Source of the DNA: DASYXT01 sp035934555
GTDB lineage: Bacteria > Verrucomicrobiota > Verrucomicrobiia > Limisphaerales > UBA8199
Length of the DNA: 64,000 nt
Assembly: GCA_035934555.1 (NCBI GenBank)
Contig: DASYXT010000003.1
Coordinates: 1-64,000, forward strand
Direction: 5' to 3'
Every line of letters starts with the position of its first letter. Positions within the stretch are counted from its first letter, which is position 1. Shown piece by piece: positions 34,056 through 42,185 of this stretch. A program made the position numbers and the translations under genes. The notes under the pieces were generated by a model that ran no database searches, was not told where the DNA came from, and saw only the letters and a program-made list of their open reading frames with translations.

Positions 34056-36827
34056 ATGTTTCTTCGCGTGCCTGTTGCATACGGTTTTGTGGACCGCATC
34101 GTGCGGGTTGGTCGCTTCGCTCTGATGGCCGCATTATTGGCAAGGTTCCCGAGTGGGCGGGCGCAGGCCGAGATAATCTTCCAGGACTTCTTCACGCAGC
34201 CTGCGGGCAACATCGCCACCAGCGCGCCATGGATTAACGTCGAAGGGTACGCTTGGCAGGTTGGGGGCGGAAGTTCACAGGTGGCGCTGGATGGGCAGGG
34301 TCATATCTTCAACAGCGCTGCCAACGCGACGGTGGCCGCGGGCATCGCGCTGGTTCCCATCGGCCCGCACGGTTCCTTGACCGTTTCGGCGACCATCGAA
34401 ATTCCAGCGGGCTCGAGTGAGTCCGCCGATATCGGGTTTGGCAGCGCCAATTTATTCCTAACCTCAAGCGCCAGCGGCAGCGGTCCGTGGATCAAAGTGA
34501 TCGGAAACGGCACGGTCGATCTTTACGGCGGCCCAGCCCAGAACAACGTGACGACGGCTCTCAATGCGTTCACGAATAACGGCAGCCCGGTTCAATTCTT
34601 TCTGACTTATGACGCCTTCCTTGGCGTCGCTACCGTCGGCTCGATCATTGGCGGGGCCACCAATCTGATCTTCAACCAGGTGCCGGTTGTGAACAGCGCC
34701 GGCGCCGTTTCCCCAAACTATCTTTTGCTGCAGTTTTCGACGAATTTAACCACGGCGACCGCCAGGTGGATGGCCGACGTATCGGTGGACTGGTATCCCC
34801 GCCCGCCGCCGTTGCTGAGCCTTGCTGTGCCGCCGATGACCAACATCGCCGTCGGCCTGCCCGGGACCAACGATATCCAACTGATTCAAAACGCGCTGAA
34901 CCGGGCGGCCGGCGCGGGCGTGCCATCCGAAGTGGTTTTTACCGCCGGCGCAACCTATGTGCTCACCAACAGTGCGTTGATTGGCGGGACGGCCGTGACG
35001 CTTTCGGCGGCCAGCAACGTTGTGGTCAATGGCAACGGCGCTAACATTCTGATCACCAATCCGCGCATCGGCTTTCTCGATGTCTTGATGTGTACGAATG
35101 TCATCGTGGAAGGGTTTTCCGTTGACTACAAGCCGCTGCCCTTCACGCAGGGGATCGTCAGCCAAAACTTTTATACGCAAACCCAGGGACCCAAGGAGTC
35201 GGCCATCGAGGTGATGATTGATACCGGTTACCCCTCGCCCACAAACGCGAATTACCTGGACCCCAATGCGGAACGCTGGGGTACGGTGATGAATCCCACG
35301 GAACCGGGACGCGGGGCCGACAACAGCCTGACTATCTGCATTTACACCAATGTCGTCCAAACCAACGTGGACGGTGCCTACAAAGTGGAGATGCCGTTTG
35401 CCAACCAAACGCGCACCATTGCCCCCGGCTCGATCTGGTGCATGATTTCGCGCTGGAACAATTCGATGGTTTTCAACGCGGCTAAATCCTGCCAGGTGAC
35501 CTTCCTGGGCAACACCAATTACGCGGGCGCGGGAGCCAGCTACACGGCGACGCTCACGCCGCTGGTCAACGAGGTGAATTGCGAGGTGCAACTGGGCCCG
35601 CCGCCCGCGGGGGCGGCCGCCCCACGCCGCCGCTCGTCCAATGCCGATGGAGGGTTAATCGTCGAAAGCCGCATTGGGCCGTGGGTGCAGGGTTGCAATT
35701 TCACCGGGCTGAGCGATGACGTAGCCAACGCTTGCGTCAATCCCTTCGTCCCGCTGACCATTCCCGCCAACCCGACCGCCTCGCTTGGCCTGGGCGGTTA
35801 CAACAGCTCCGGTTCGCCTACGACCCTGGTGGGGTTCCAACTGCAGGTTGGAGACCAAATCATCTTCTTCGACGCCAGCACCGGAGCGGTGTTCGACCGC
35901 GCATCGGTAACCGCTGTGAGCCTGCCCAACGCGACATTCGATCACGCCATCACCAACATCGACTCGAACACGCTTATCTTCGATAGCACGCTGAACACCT
36001 CCGCCGTCTATCTAAACAACCATTTCAGCAATTCGCGGATTCACGGCATTTACGCGCGGGCGAACAACCTGCTCATCGCGCACAACAACATCAGCGGCAT
36101 GGGCCTGAGCGCCATCTCCGCCTTTCCCGCCCTCAACCTCTCGACTCCCAACTCCTACTTGCCCACCAACGTCGTCATCATGGACAACGTGCTCTCGGAT
36201 TGCAGTTTCTCACGCGAAGCCATCAGCAACGCCATACCCACACAGGAACCGGCCTACGCCCTGGTGGAATTCCACCAAACCGCCGACAACACCGATTACG
36301 TGCCGTCCGGCTTCGACGTTTCCGGCATCCGCATTCTCTACAATGCCTTCCTGGATTGGCGCCGTGCTCCGCTGTCGCTCCACAATGCGACTGACGTCAA
36401 TGTCATTGGAAACTATTTTGGCCCACCCTTGACCAACGGCAACTACGTGCCCGCTTCGAGCAACCGGATCGCCGATTTGTGGGCCTCCGATTATCCGAAT
36501 CTTCGCTTCACCAACAACGTCAACGCGACCGGCTTGCCGGACGCCCAGACTGTTTTTGAGGACGGCATCGCCACCCCGATTGCCGGCGCCTTCCAGCCGC
36601 CGGCTGGCCCGCGCCTGGCCTCCGGCCTTGCCGGTTCCAATCTGGTGATTACGTGGCTGAGCCCTGCGCCCGGGTTTGTGCTCGAGCAAACCAGCCAGCT
36701 CCGGAACGGCTCGAACAGTTGGGTCCTTTCTCCAACCGCCCCCGTGCTCCAAGGGGCGTCCAACGTCGTAACCCTCCCGCTCGCACCCGGCGAGTCCGCC
36801 CTGTTCCTGCGCGCGCGCCAAAGATAG
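34056..36827 (+). CDS. Large secreted right-handed beta-helix protein
   Basis: 923 residues with an N-terminal hydrophobic signal (RFALMAALLARFP). Residues about 40-250 look like a laminin-G-type sandwich (FFTQPAG, LTVSATIEI, ADIGFGS). From about 270 a pectate-lyase-like right-handed beta-helix follows (NDIQLIQNALNRA opening, then many N-rich strands such as NNLLIAHNNISGM). The end (about 850-923) resembles a verrucomicrobial autosorting/fibronectin-like tail (LVITWL, FVLEQTSQL). Probably binds or degrades polysaccharide. No catalytic residues can be assigned from sequence alone. Confidence 0.82.
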   Translation: MFLRVPVAYGFVDRIVRVGRFALMAALLARFPSGRAQAEIIFQDFFTQPAGNIATSAPWINVEGYAWQVGGGSSQVALDGQGHIFNSAANATVAAGIALVPIGPHGSLTVSATIEIPAGSSESADIGFGSANLFLTSSASGSGPWIKVIGNGTVDLYGGPAQNNVTTALNAFTNNGSPVQFFLTYDAFLGVATVGSIIGGATNLIFNQVPVVNSAGAVSPNYLLLQFSTNLTTATARWMADVSVDWYPRPPPLLSLAVPPMTNIAVGLPGTNDIQLIQNALNRAAGAGVPSEVVFTAGATYVLTNSALIGGTAVTLSAASNVVVNGNGANILITNPRIGFLDVLMCTNVIVEGFSVDYKPLPFTQGIVSQNFYTQTQGPKESAIEVMIDTGYPSPTNANYLDPNAERWGTVMNPTEPGRGADNSLTICIYTNVVQTNVDGAYKVEMPFANQTRTIAPGSIWCMISRWNNSMVFNAAKSCQVTFLGNTNYAGAGASYTATLTPLVNEVNCEVQLGPPPAGAAAPRRRSSNADGGLIVESRIGPWVQGCNFTGLSDDVANACVNPFVPLTIPANPTASLGLGGYNSSGSPTTLVGFQLQVGDQIIFFDASTGAVFDRASVTAVSLPNATFDHAITNIDSNTLIFDSTLNTSAVYLNNHFSNSRIHGIYARANNLLIAHNNISGMGLSAISAFPALNLSTPNSYLPTNVVIMDNVLSDCSFSREAISNAIPTQEPAYALVEFHQTADNTDYVPSGFDVSGIRILYNAFLDWRRAPLSLHNATDVNVIGNYFGPPLTNGNYVPASSNRIADLWASDYPNLRFTNNVNATGLPDAQTVFEDGIATPIAGAFQPPAGPRLASGLAGSNLVITWLSPAPGFVLEQTSQLRNGSNSWVLSPTAPVLQGASNVVTLPLAPGESALFLRARQR

Positions 36828-36945
36828 CGGGACTTCCCCAATAGAGGAAGGGCGCATTTTATGTTTCGAGGAAGGGCGCCACGGGTGCAGCAGGGCTGAT
36901 TTAGCGGCCGGCGCGTGGCGCCCCCACTTGGGTGCCAACTCCCTT

Positions 36946-37170
36946 TCAGGGCGCCGGGGACAGTTTCTGTTTTGCGCGCCGGACACGAATCTGCAAGGAC
37001 CGAAATGAACTTGTAGCACTGCCTTTCATCTGGGTATTTCCCGCAAGGATGTCGAGTTTCCCATGTCCTGACAGCCACCCCAGCTTCTCGGAATCCGTGT
37101 AGCCAGCGAGTAGCTTCCGAACTGCACCCGGTTGCGAGACAAGGTCGATTAGCTGAAACCCGTCACTCAT
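36946..37170 (-). CDS. Small unrecognised protein
   Basis: 74 residues. Its ATG overlaps the stop of the small membrane-protein gene (ATGA at 37167-37170), which is the main support for it being real. The C-terminus is basic (RVRRAKQKL). No family recognised. Confidence 0.5.
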   Translation of the reverse strand: MSDGFQLIDLVSQPGAVRKLLAGYTDSEKLGWLSGHGKLDILAGNTQMKGSATSSFRSLQIRVRRAKQKLSPAP

Positions 37171-37514
37171 GCCTGGGTCGAATAGTTTGCGTCAGGCGCG
37201 CCGGGTGCCTGTTGGTCATTTCGGAGCCGCCGCCAAGTTACCAGTGCGGGCAGCACGAAAATGCCTGCGATAAACGTCAACCATACCAAATACACAACCC
37301 ATTCCGGCGCCAGATAATAATCCCGCAGATTGCCGTCCGCCGAGTTGGCCCACGGATGTATGAAGGGCGGAAACCACGAAATAACGAATGGCGGCGCGTC
37401 GTCCCAGCAGTGATAAAGATAATTCGGTGCAACGACAAGCCACGCGATGGCGAACAGCAGAAACGAGAACGGGCACAAGGCCAGATAAAGCAGGATGCAC
37501 CTGGTCGCGTTCAT
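37167..37514 (-). CDS. Small membrane protein
   Basis: 115 residues with two clear hydrophobic helices, about 6-28 (ILLYLALCPFSFLLFAIAWL) and about 72-92 (WVVYLVWLTFIAGIFVLPAL), joined by an aromatic-rich loop (YLYHCWDDAPPF, WFPPFIHPW). No family recognised. Translationally coupled to the 74-aa gene downstream. Confidence 0.65.
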   Translation of the reverse strand: MNATRCILLYLALCPFSFLLFAIAWLVVAPNYLYHCWDDAPPFVISWFPPFIHPWANSADGNLRDYYLAPEWVVYLVWLTFIAGIFVLPALVTWRRLRNDQQAPGAPDANYSTQA

Positions 37515-37638
37515 GCGCTACGTAGTCTGAATAATATATCGGATACACGAGGCTAAATGACAAGCTGGGACCTTCAAGAGGACAAGCGTCGTCATCGGCG
37601 AAGTCATCGATTTTGGTCTGCCGGATAAGCAATACGTT

Positions 37639-37863
37639 TCATGGGCGCCCAGCCCCTGGGTCGCTTCGTTGACCCTTTGCTGCCAAGTGTCGTTGCTCCC
37701 CAACAGAGTATGCCTCGGCGAGCCAGGCACAAAACTCCGCGTCGATTTCGCGGAGAGAGGTAAGCCGAAACAGATGGACATGATTCCTTGGTGAAATGGT
37801 TTGAACCGCGAAAGCGAGGATGCGCAACTCGACGCGCAAGCACCAGGTGGCCATCCAACCATC
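37639..37863 (-). pseudogene. Possible DUF5655-like C-terminal remnant
   Basis: A stretch reading ELRILAFAVQTISPRNHVHL, then RLTSLREIDAEFCAWLAEAY, resembles the C-terminal end of small DUF5655-type proteins (hydrophobic strand, HHxRL, then D-E-WLxEAY). The upstream coding part of such a protein is not found in this frame, so it is probably a decayed 3' fragment. Assignment from memory of the pattern; low certainty. Confidence 0.3.
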
Positions 37864-38213
37864 GGAATCTGGGGGTGACTTGTGCGAAGGACCTGCCCGG
37901 CTGGGCACGCCGGCCGGCAGGCGGTCGGCCAAAACCGGCTCGCGCGGCTCCGAGCTGCGCTCGGGAAGCAAGGCGGACCCATCGCTCAGAATCCAGGTAT
38001 CCTTGCTGCCGCCGCCGCTGGTCATGGCCAGGGCCAGTTCACCGGGATTGGGCGAAACCCGGGTAAGGGCGCCGGGTAAAACCGCGAGGCTCTCTGCGCC
38101 GTTGGCACGGCTCTGCCCTCATCCGAGTCGGGCCTCAGGCGAGTCGGGCGCCAGAACCCTGGCATCTTTTTTCGTTCGGTTTGCTCCCGCAGCGGGGTTT
38201 TACTGGTGAAGAA
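37864..38213. other. Intergenic region upstream of the sigma-factor gene
   Basis: About 350 bp with overlapping short frames and no recognisable product. It should hold the promoter of the sigma fusion gene; I saw no strong -35/-10 pair. Confidence 0.4.
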
Positions 38214-39641
38214 ATGACAGAAAGCCAACAATTACTGGCTGAATACACCAGGAACGGCTCCGAAACCGCCTTTCGCGATTTGGTCCAGCGCTACCTTGGC
38301 CTGGTCTATTCCTGCGCCGTTCGGCTTGTGGGCGGGGACGCCCACTTGGCCCAGGACGTTGCCCAAACCGTATTCATCCACCTGGCCCGCAAAGCCGCCT
38401 CGCTGCCTCCCGGGGTTATGCTGGGAGGGTGGCTCCACCGCGATACCTGTTTCGTAGCCGCCAAATTCCTCCGCCAGGCGCGCCGCCGTCAAGCCCGCGA
38501 ACAACAGGCCGCCCTTATGCATGCCCTCCCCGACCACTCCCAGGCCAACCTCGAACAACTGTCCCCAATTCTCGATGAGGCCATCAACGCCCTCGCCGAA
38601 GAGGAACGCCTGGCCATCCTGCTTCGCTTCTTCGAGCAGCGCGATTTCCGCTCCGTCGGCGCCGCCCTTTGTACTTCCGATGACGCCGCGCGCATGCGAG
38701 TCACCCGGGCTCTAGACAAACTCCAGGTCCTGCTCAAGCACCGTGGAGTCACCCTCTCCGTTTCCGTTCTCGCTGCTGCGCTGGCCGCCGAAGCCGTCAC
38801 CGCGGCGCCCGTCGGCCTGGCCACCAGCATCTCTGCAGCAGCCCTGGCCACAACCGGCGCCGGCGCCACTACCGCCCTTATCAAAGCGCTCACTATGAAT
38901 GCAAAACTCCTGCTCGCCAGTTCCCTCGCCGTCGGCGGTCTCGCCGTTTCCCTGGTCGTTCAGCATCGCGGCCGCCTCCAGCTCGAAGAAAACAATCGCC
39001 GCCTCCAACAACAGGTCCAGGCCCTGGCAGCGGACAATGAAACCCTCTCAAGCCGTTTAGCGCAAACCCCCGCACGACCGGTGGTCGCTGCCAACCATGA
39101 CGGAGAATTACTTCGCCTCCGCGGTGAGGTCGGCAGCCTGCGCCAACAACTCGCCGAGGCAACTAACGCGCAGAGCCTCTCCACCAACGAACTATCAGCG
39201 GCCAACGAGCTAACGGCTGCGCGCCAGCGCCAGCAACAGCTCGGAATCGCCAAAATGACCTATGAAAAGACATGGTTGGCAGCCTTTATCATGTACGCCG
39301 AACAGAACCACGAGTATCCTACCAATTTCGACCAGGCCCTGCTATTCTGGCCTTCCAACTGGCCCTCTACACATGCACTGGAAACCAACCAAGTACCTGG
39401 ATTAGTCCCCGATAATTACGAAATTACATACAACGGTACTCTGAGTAGCCTCACCAATCTCTCCACCGTCATTGTGCTTCGCGAAAAGCAACCCTGGCAA
39501 ACCCTCGACGGCGGCTGGGTCAGAACCTACGGATTCGCCGATGGGCATGTCGAAATCCATAAGGCCGAGGACGGCAATTTCCTTCCCTGGGAGCAACAAC
39601 ACATGGCCGCAACCGCTGCTGCCCCTGGCTCCGGCCCCTAA
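38214..39641 (+). CDS. ECF sigma factor fused to a membrane segment and a pseudopilin-like domain
   Basis: 475 residues from ATG 38214. Residues about 5-165 are sigma-70 regions 2 and 4 (AFRDLVQRYLGLVYSCAVRL, then EERLAILLRFFEQRDFRSVG). A small-residue hydrophobic stretch (about 175-220) and a clear membrane helix (about 230-250) follow, then a coiled coil, then a C-terminal domain (about 345-475) with EYPTNFDQ and YGFADGHVEIH, the DG-containing signature of pseudopilin-like domains in Verrucomicrobia and Planctomycetes. This suggests a sigma factor held at the membrane by its own sensor, instead of a separate anti-sigma factor. Cleavage or conformational release is inference. Confidence 0.85.
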   Translation: MTESQQLLAEYTRNGSETAFRDLVQRYLGLVYSCAVRLVGGDAHLAQDVAQTVFIHLARKAASLPPGVMLGGWLHRDTCFVAAKFLRQARRRQAREQQAALMHALPDHSQANLEQLSPILDEAINALAEEERLAILLRFFEQRDFRSVGAALCTSDDAARMRVTRALDKLQVLLKHRGVTLSVSVLAAALAAEAVTAAPVGLATSISAAALATTGAGATTALIKALTMNAKLLLASSLAVGGLAVSLVVQHRGRLQLEENNRRLQQQVQALAADNETLSSRLAQTPARPVVAANHDGELLRLRGEVGSLRQQLAEATNAQSLSTNELSAANELTAARQRQQQLGIAKMTYEKTWLAAFIMYAEQNHEYPTNFDQALLFWPSNWPSTHALETNQVPGLVPDNYEITYNGTLSSLTNLSTVIVLREKQPWQTLDGGWVRTYGFADGHVEIHKAEDGNFLPWEQQHMAATAAAPGSGP

Positions 39642-39814
39642 CTTGCCTCTTCAATCAAGGTTTCGCCGTCCACGAAGATTCCCTGGCGGCGGTTGCCACG
39701 GCCACATGACGTGGTAGATCGCTCCAAGGTGCCCATGCGCAGTTGGCGCAGCATGGGGGCGAGTTCGGACCGTTAGCGGGGGGCGCGGCGCGTCCACCGC
39801 CATTAACACTGGCT

Positions 39815-40723
39815 TCAGCCGGGTGAACGCCGGGTTGAATTGGCTCTGGTGCCCCGATGCCGGGGGTTCAACGTCGCATAAGCCGCGTTCAGCGCCCGCG
39901 TCCACCGTTCGGCCAGGGCCTTGGCTTGCTCGTCCATGCCGGACAACAAATCCGGGTGGCACGTTTTCACTCGCTTTCGATAAGCCGCCTTGATTTGCAT
40001 CATCGAGGCCGAAGGCGACACGCCCAAAAGCTCGTATGGGCTGAGGTTCTCCGGCTCGAGCACCGGCGCAGTCCGCTCGGCAGAATCGAACTTCGGCCGC
40101 CCGGGCTCCGGCCCTTTGTCGGCGCGGTCCTCCGGCCCCAGCATCGCGCGCAGGCGCAGCCGGACCGGCTCCATCAGAATCACTCGCGACGCATCCGCCC
40201 CTAAAAAGAGCACCCCATCCAGCAGCGACAACTGCTCCCGCAGGCGCTCGGTTGATACCCGCGCGCAATGCCCTACCAGTTCCTCCCAGGTTACCGACCT
40301 ATCCTGTCCCGCCAGATAGGCCAACGCCCGGGCGCAACCTCTAACATTCAACTGCCCCAGCTCTTCGCAGCGCCGGAGTTGCCGGAAACCCTCCAACGCG
40401 CAGCGAGGACCGAACGCGAAGATATCTTTGATGATCCAAAAACCCATAGGGTCCAGAACCAGGTCGAGCTGGCGCTGCCGGCTTTTCATGCTGCGAGCAA
40501 AGAATGCGGTAGTTAGCCCCACCGCCACCAGCGCCGGCGCAGCCCCAGAACCCACCGCCGCGCCGAAGACCACAGACAGGAGGCCGTAAACCAGGAAGGT
40601 CATGAGGAGGAACACGGCGACCCCGCTGCCAATGGCCATGATGGAGAGCACCGCTGCCGAAGCCCGGTCCGTCCGCCGCTCCCGCTCAAGCCACCGGGCA
40701 ATGCCCTCTGGGAATTCGTTCAT
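39815..40723 (-). CDS. Membrane protein with C-terminal J domain
   Basis: 302 residues from ATG 40723. One long or two short hydrophobic helices near 25-75 are followed by a cytoplasmic region (about 80-220) of unknown fold and a J domain at about 228-285: PYELLGVSPSASMMQIKAAY, RKRVKTCHPDLLSG with the HPD tripeptide. It would recruit and stimulate DnaK at the membrane, similar in plan to DjlA-type proteins but without sequence relation that I can see. Monocistronic; converges with the sigma fusion gene. Confidence 0.85.
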   Translation of the reverse strand: MNEFPEGIARWLERERRTDRASAAVLSIMAIGSGVAVFLLMTFLVYGLLSVVFGAAVGSGAAPALVAVGLTTAFFARSMKSRQRQLDLVLDPMGFWIIKDIFAFGPRCALEGFRQLRRCEELGQLNVRGCARALAYLAGQDRSVTWEELVGHCARVSTERLREQLSLLDGVLFLGADASRVILMEPVRLRLRAMLGPEDRADKGPEPGRPKFDSAERTAPVLEPENLSPYELLGVSPSASMMQIKAAYRKRVKTCHPDLLSGMDEQAKALAERWTRALNAAYATLNPRHRGTRANSTRRSPG

Positions 40724-41156
40724 CCGACGGGAACATACCAACCGGCTGGCGGGAGCCGGAACAACTTATTTCGACGGCAGAATCCAAGCCGAAGAATCCA
40801 ATCTATAGTGTATAGGAGCAAAGGGGCTGGCATCCCGGATGCGAAACCTCCGTCAAGGTAAGGAGGAAGCGGCGTACCCCGATGCCCATCCCGGCTGGTG
40901 TATTCGCTGATTTGCAGCACCGGTGAAAGCGCTCCCATGATCGTCGAGTCCACTGCCATCAAAACTCTTGCGGCAGAATCGATTTCGCGAGCGGCGGATG
41001 CGAGACTCGGCTTGCCCCAATCGCTCCCGGTTGTTCCGGCCTGATCCGACCTGGAATTTCGTGCCGCAGTTGCCTCCGTTGCGCTTTGAGCCGATAGAAG
41101 TCAAAAATCAACGGCGGAGGTGTTGCTTTTGGCCACTCCAGGCGCATACTCGGGCC
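40724..41156. other. Divergent intergenic region of about 430 bp
   Basis: Contains the upstream regions of the J-domain gene and of the TIM-barrel isomerase gene. A longer plus-strand frame reaches back to 40968 but its sequence is Arg/Pro-rich and unlike any signal peptide, so I treat it as non-coding. Nothing else recognised. Confidence 0.5.
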
Positions 41157-42050
41157 ATGAATCAGAGACTTTCCCGCCGTTCGGCCCTGGGCAAACTCAC
41201 TGGCAGCACGTTGGCCGTCGCTGCAGCCGGCGCCTATGGCTCGCGTCTGGTTGCGGCCGAAAGCGCAGCCGCACCCGAGCCCAAGCTCAAAGGGCGCATC
41301 CATCACTCTGTATGCCGGTGGTGTTACGGCAGCATTGGGTTGGAGCAATTGTGCGAAGCGGCCAAAGAAATCGGCATACAGTCAATCGATTTGATGGAGG
41401 TTAAAGACTTCCCCATCCTGAAGAAGCACGGGCTGGTTTGCGCGATGGTCAGCGGCGTTCCCGGCGGGATTGGTAGCGGACTCAATCGGCTGGAGAATCA
41501 CGACCGGATTGTGGAGTTTTTTGAGAAAACGGCGCCGGTGGTGGCGGAATATGGTTACCCGAACATTATCTGTTTCTCGGGAAACCGGCGTGGCATGAGC
41601 GATGAGCAAGGTCTGGAAAATTGCGCGGTGGGCATGAAGCGCATCACGCCGATTGTTGAAAAGCACGGAGTCACCGCCTGCATGGAGTTGCTCAACAGCA
41701 AGCGCAACCACCCGGATTACATGTGCGACCACACGGCCTGGGGCGTGAAGCTTTGCGAGGCGGTGGGCTCAGACCATTTCAAACTGCTGTACGACATTTA
41801 TCACATGCAGATCATGGAAGGGGACCTGATTGCGACCATCCGAGAGAATCATAAGCATCTCGGGCATTTCCATACCGGCGGGGTGCCTGGGCGCGGCGAA
41901 ATCGATGATACGCAGGAGACGTATTACCCAGCGGTAATGCGGGCGATCGTCGAAACCGGCTACAAAGGATTTGTCGCGCAGGAGTTCGTGCCGACGCATC
42001 CTGACCCGCTGAAGTCGCTCAAGGAATGCGTGCTCATTTGCGACGTGTAG
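41157..42050 (+). CDS. Tat-exported hydroxypyruvate-isomerase-like TIM-barrel protein
   Basis: 297 residues from ATG 41157, which opens a twin-arginine signal (LSRRSALGKLTGS). The rest is an AP-endonuclease-2/xylose-isomerase-like barrel close to Hyi: RIHHSVCRWCYG, then EQLCEAAKEIG, CMELLNSKRNHPDYMC, FKLLYDIYHMQIMEGD, HFHTGGVPGRGEI and GYKGFVAQEF. The Glu, Asp/His and Glu metal ligands of the family can be seen in CMELL, LLYDIYH and AQEF. The reaction would be isomerisation or epimerisation of a small sugar acid. A signal peptide on a Hyi homologue is unusual outside Planctomycetes and Verrucomicrobia. Confidence 0.85.
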   Translation: MNQRLSRRSALGKLTGSTLAVAAAGAYGSRLVAAESAAAPEPKLKGRIHHSVCRWCYGSIGLEQLCEAAKEIGIQSIDLMEVKDFPILKKHGLVCAMVSGVPGGIGSGLNRLENHDRIVEFFEKTAPVVAEYGYPNIICFSGNRRGMSDEQGLENCAVGMKRITPIVEKHGVTACMELLNSKRNHPDYMCDHTAWGVKLCEAVGSDHFKLLYDIYHMQIMEGDLIATIRENHKHLGHFHTGGVPGRGEIDDTQETYYPAVMRAIVETGYKGFVAQEFVPTHPDPLKSLKECVLICDV

Positions 42051-42058
42051 CTATCATC

Positions 42059-42176
42059 TAGCGGAGCGCGGACTTGAGTCCGCAGCAATCTCCGCAGGGC
42101 AGATTTGCCGCGATTCGAAGGCCTGCTCAGTAACTGCACATTGCTGCGGACTAAAGCTAAAGTCCGCGCTCCGCTA
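42059..42176. repeat. REP/MITE-like palindromic element with 17-bp perfect inverted ends
   Basis: The ends are TAGCGGAGCGCGGACTT (42059-42075) and its complement at 42160-42176; inner arms (AGTCCGCAGCAAT near 42077-42089, ATTGCTGCGGACT near 42139-42152) are also complementary. The whole 118 bp can fold into a cruciform or long hairpin. It lies between the convergent stops of the isomerase gene (42050) and pheT (42186). Confidence 0.85.
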
Positions 42177-42185
42177 AAAATTCAT

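Noticed and set aside
33656..34219. 187-aa minus-strand frame between serA and the beta-helix gene
   Set aside because: It overlaps both neighbours and shows no domain or compositional sign of coding.
40968..41156. 63-residue N-terminal extension of the Hyi-like protein
   Set aside because: It would bury the twin-arginine signal, and its sequence is Arg/Pro-rich with no known domain.
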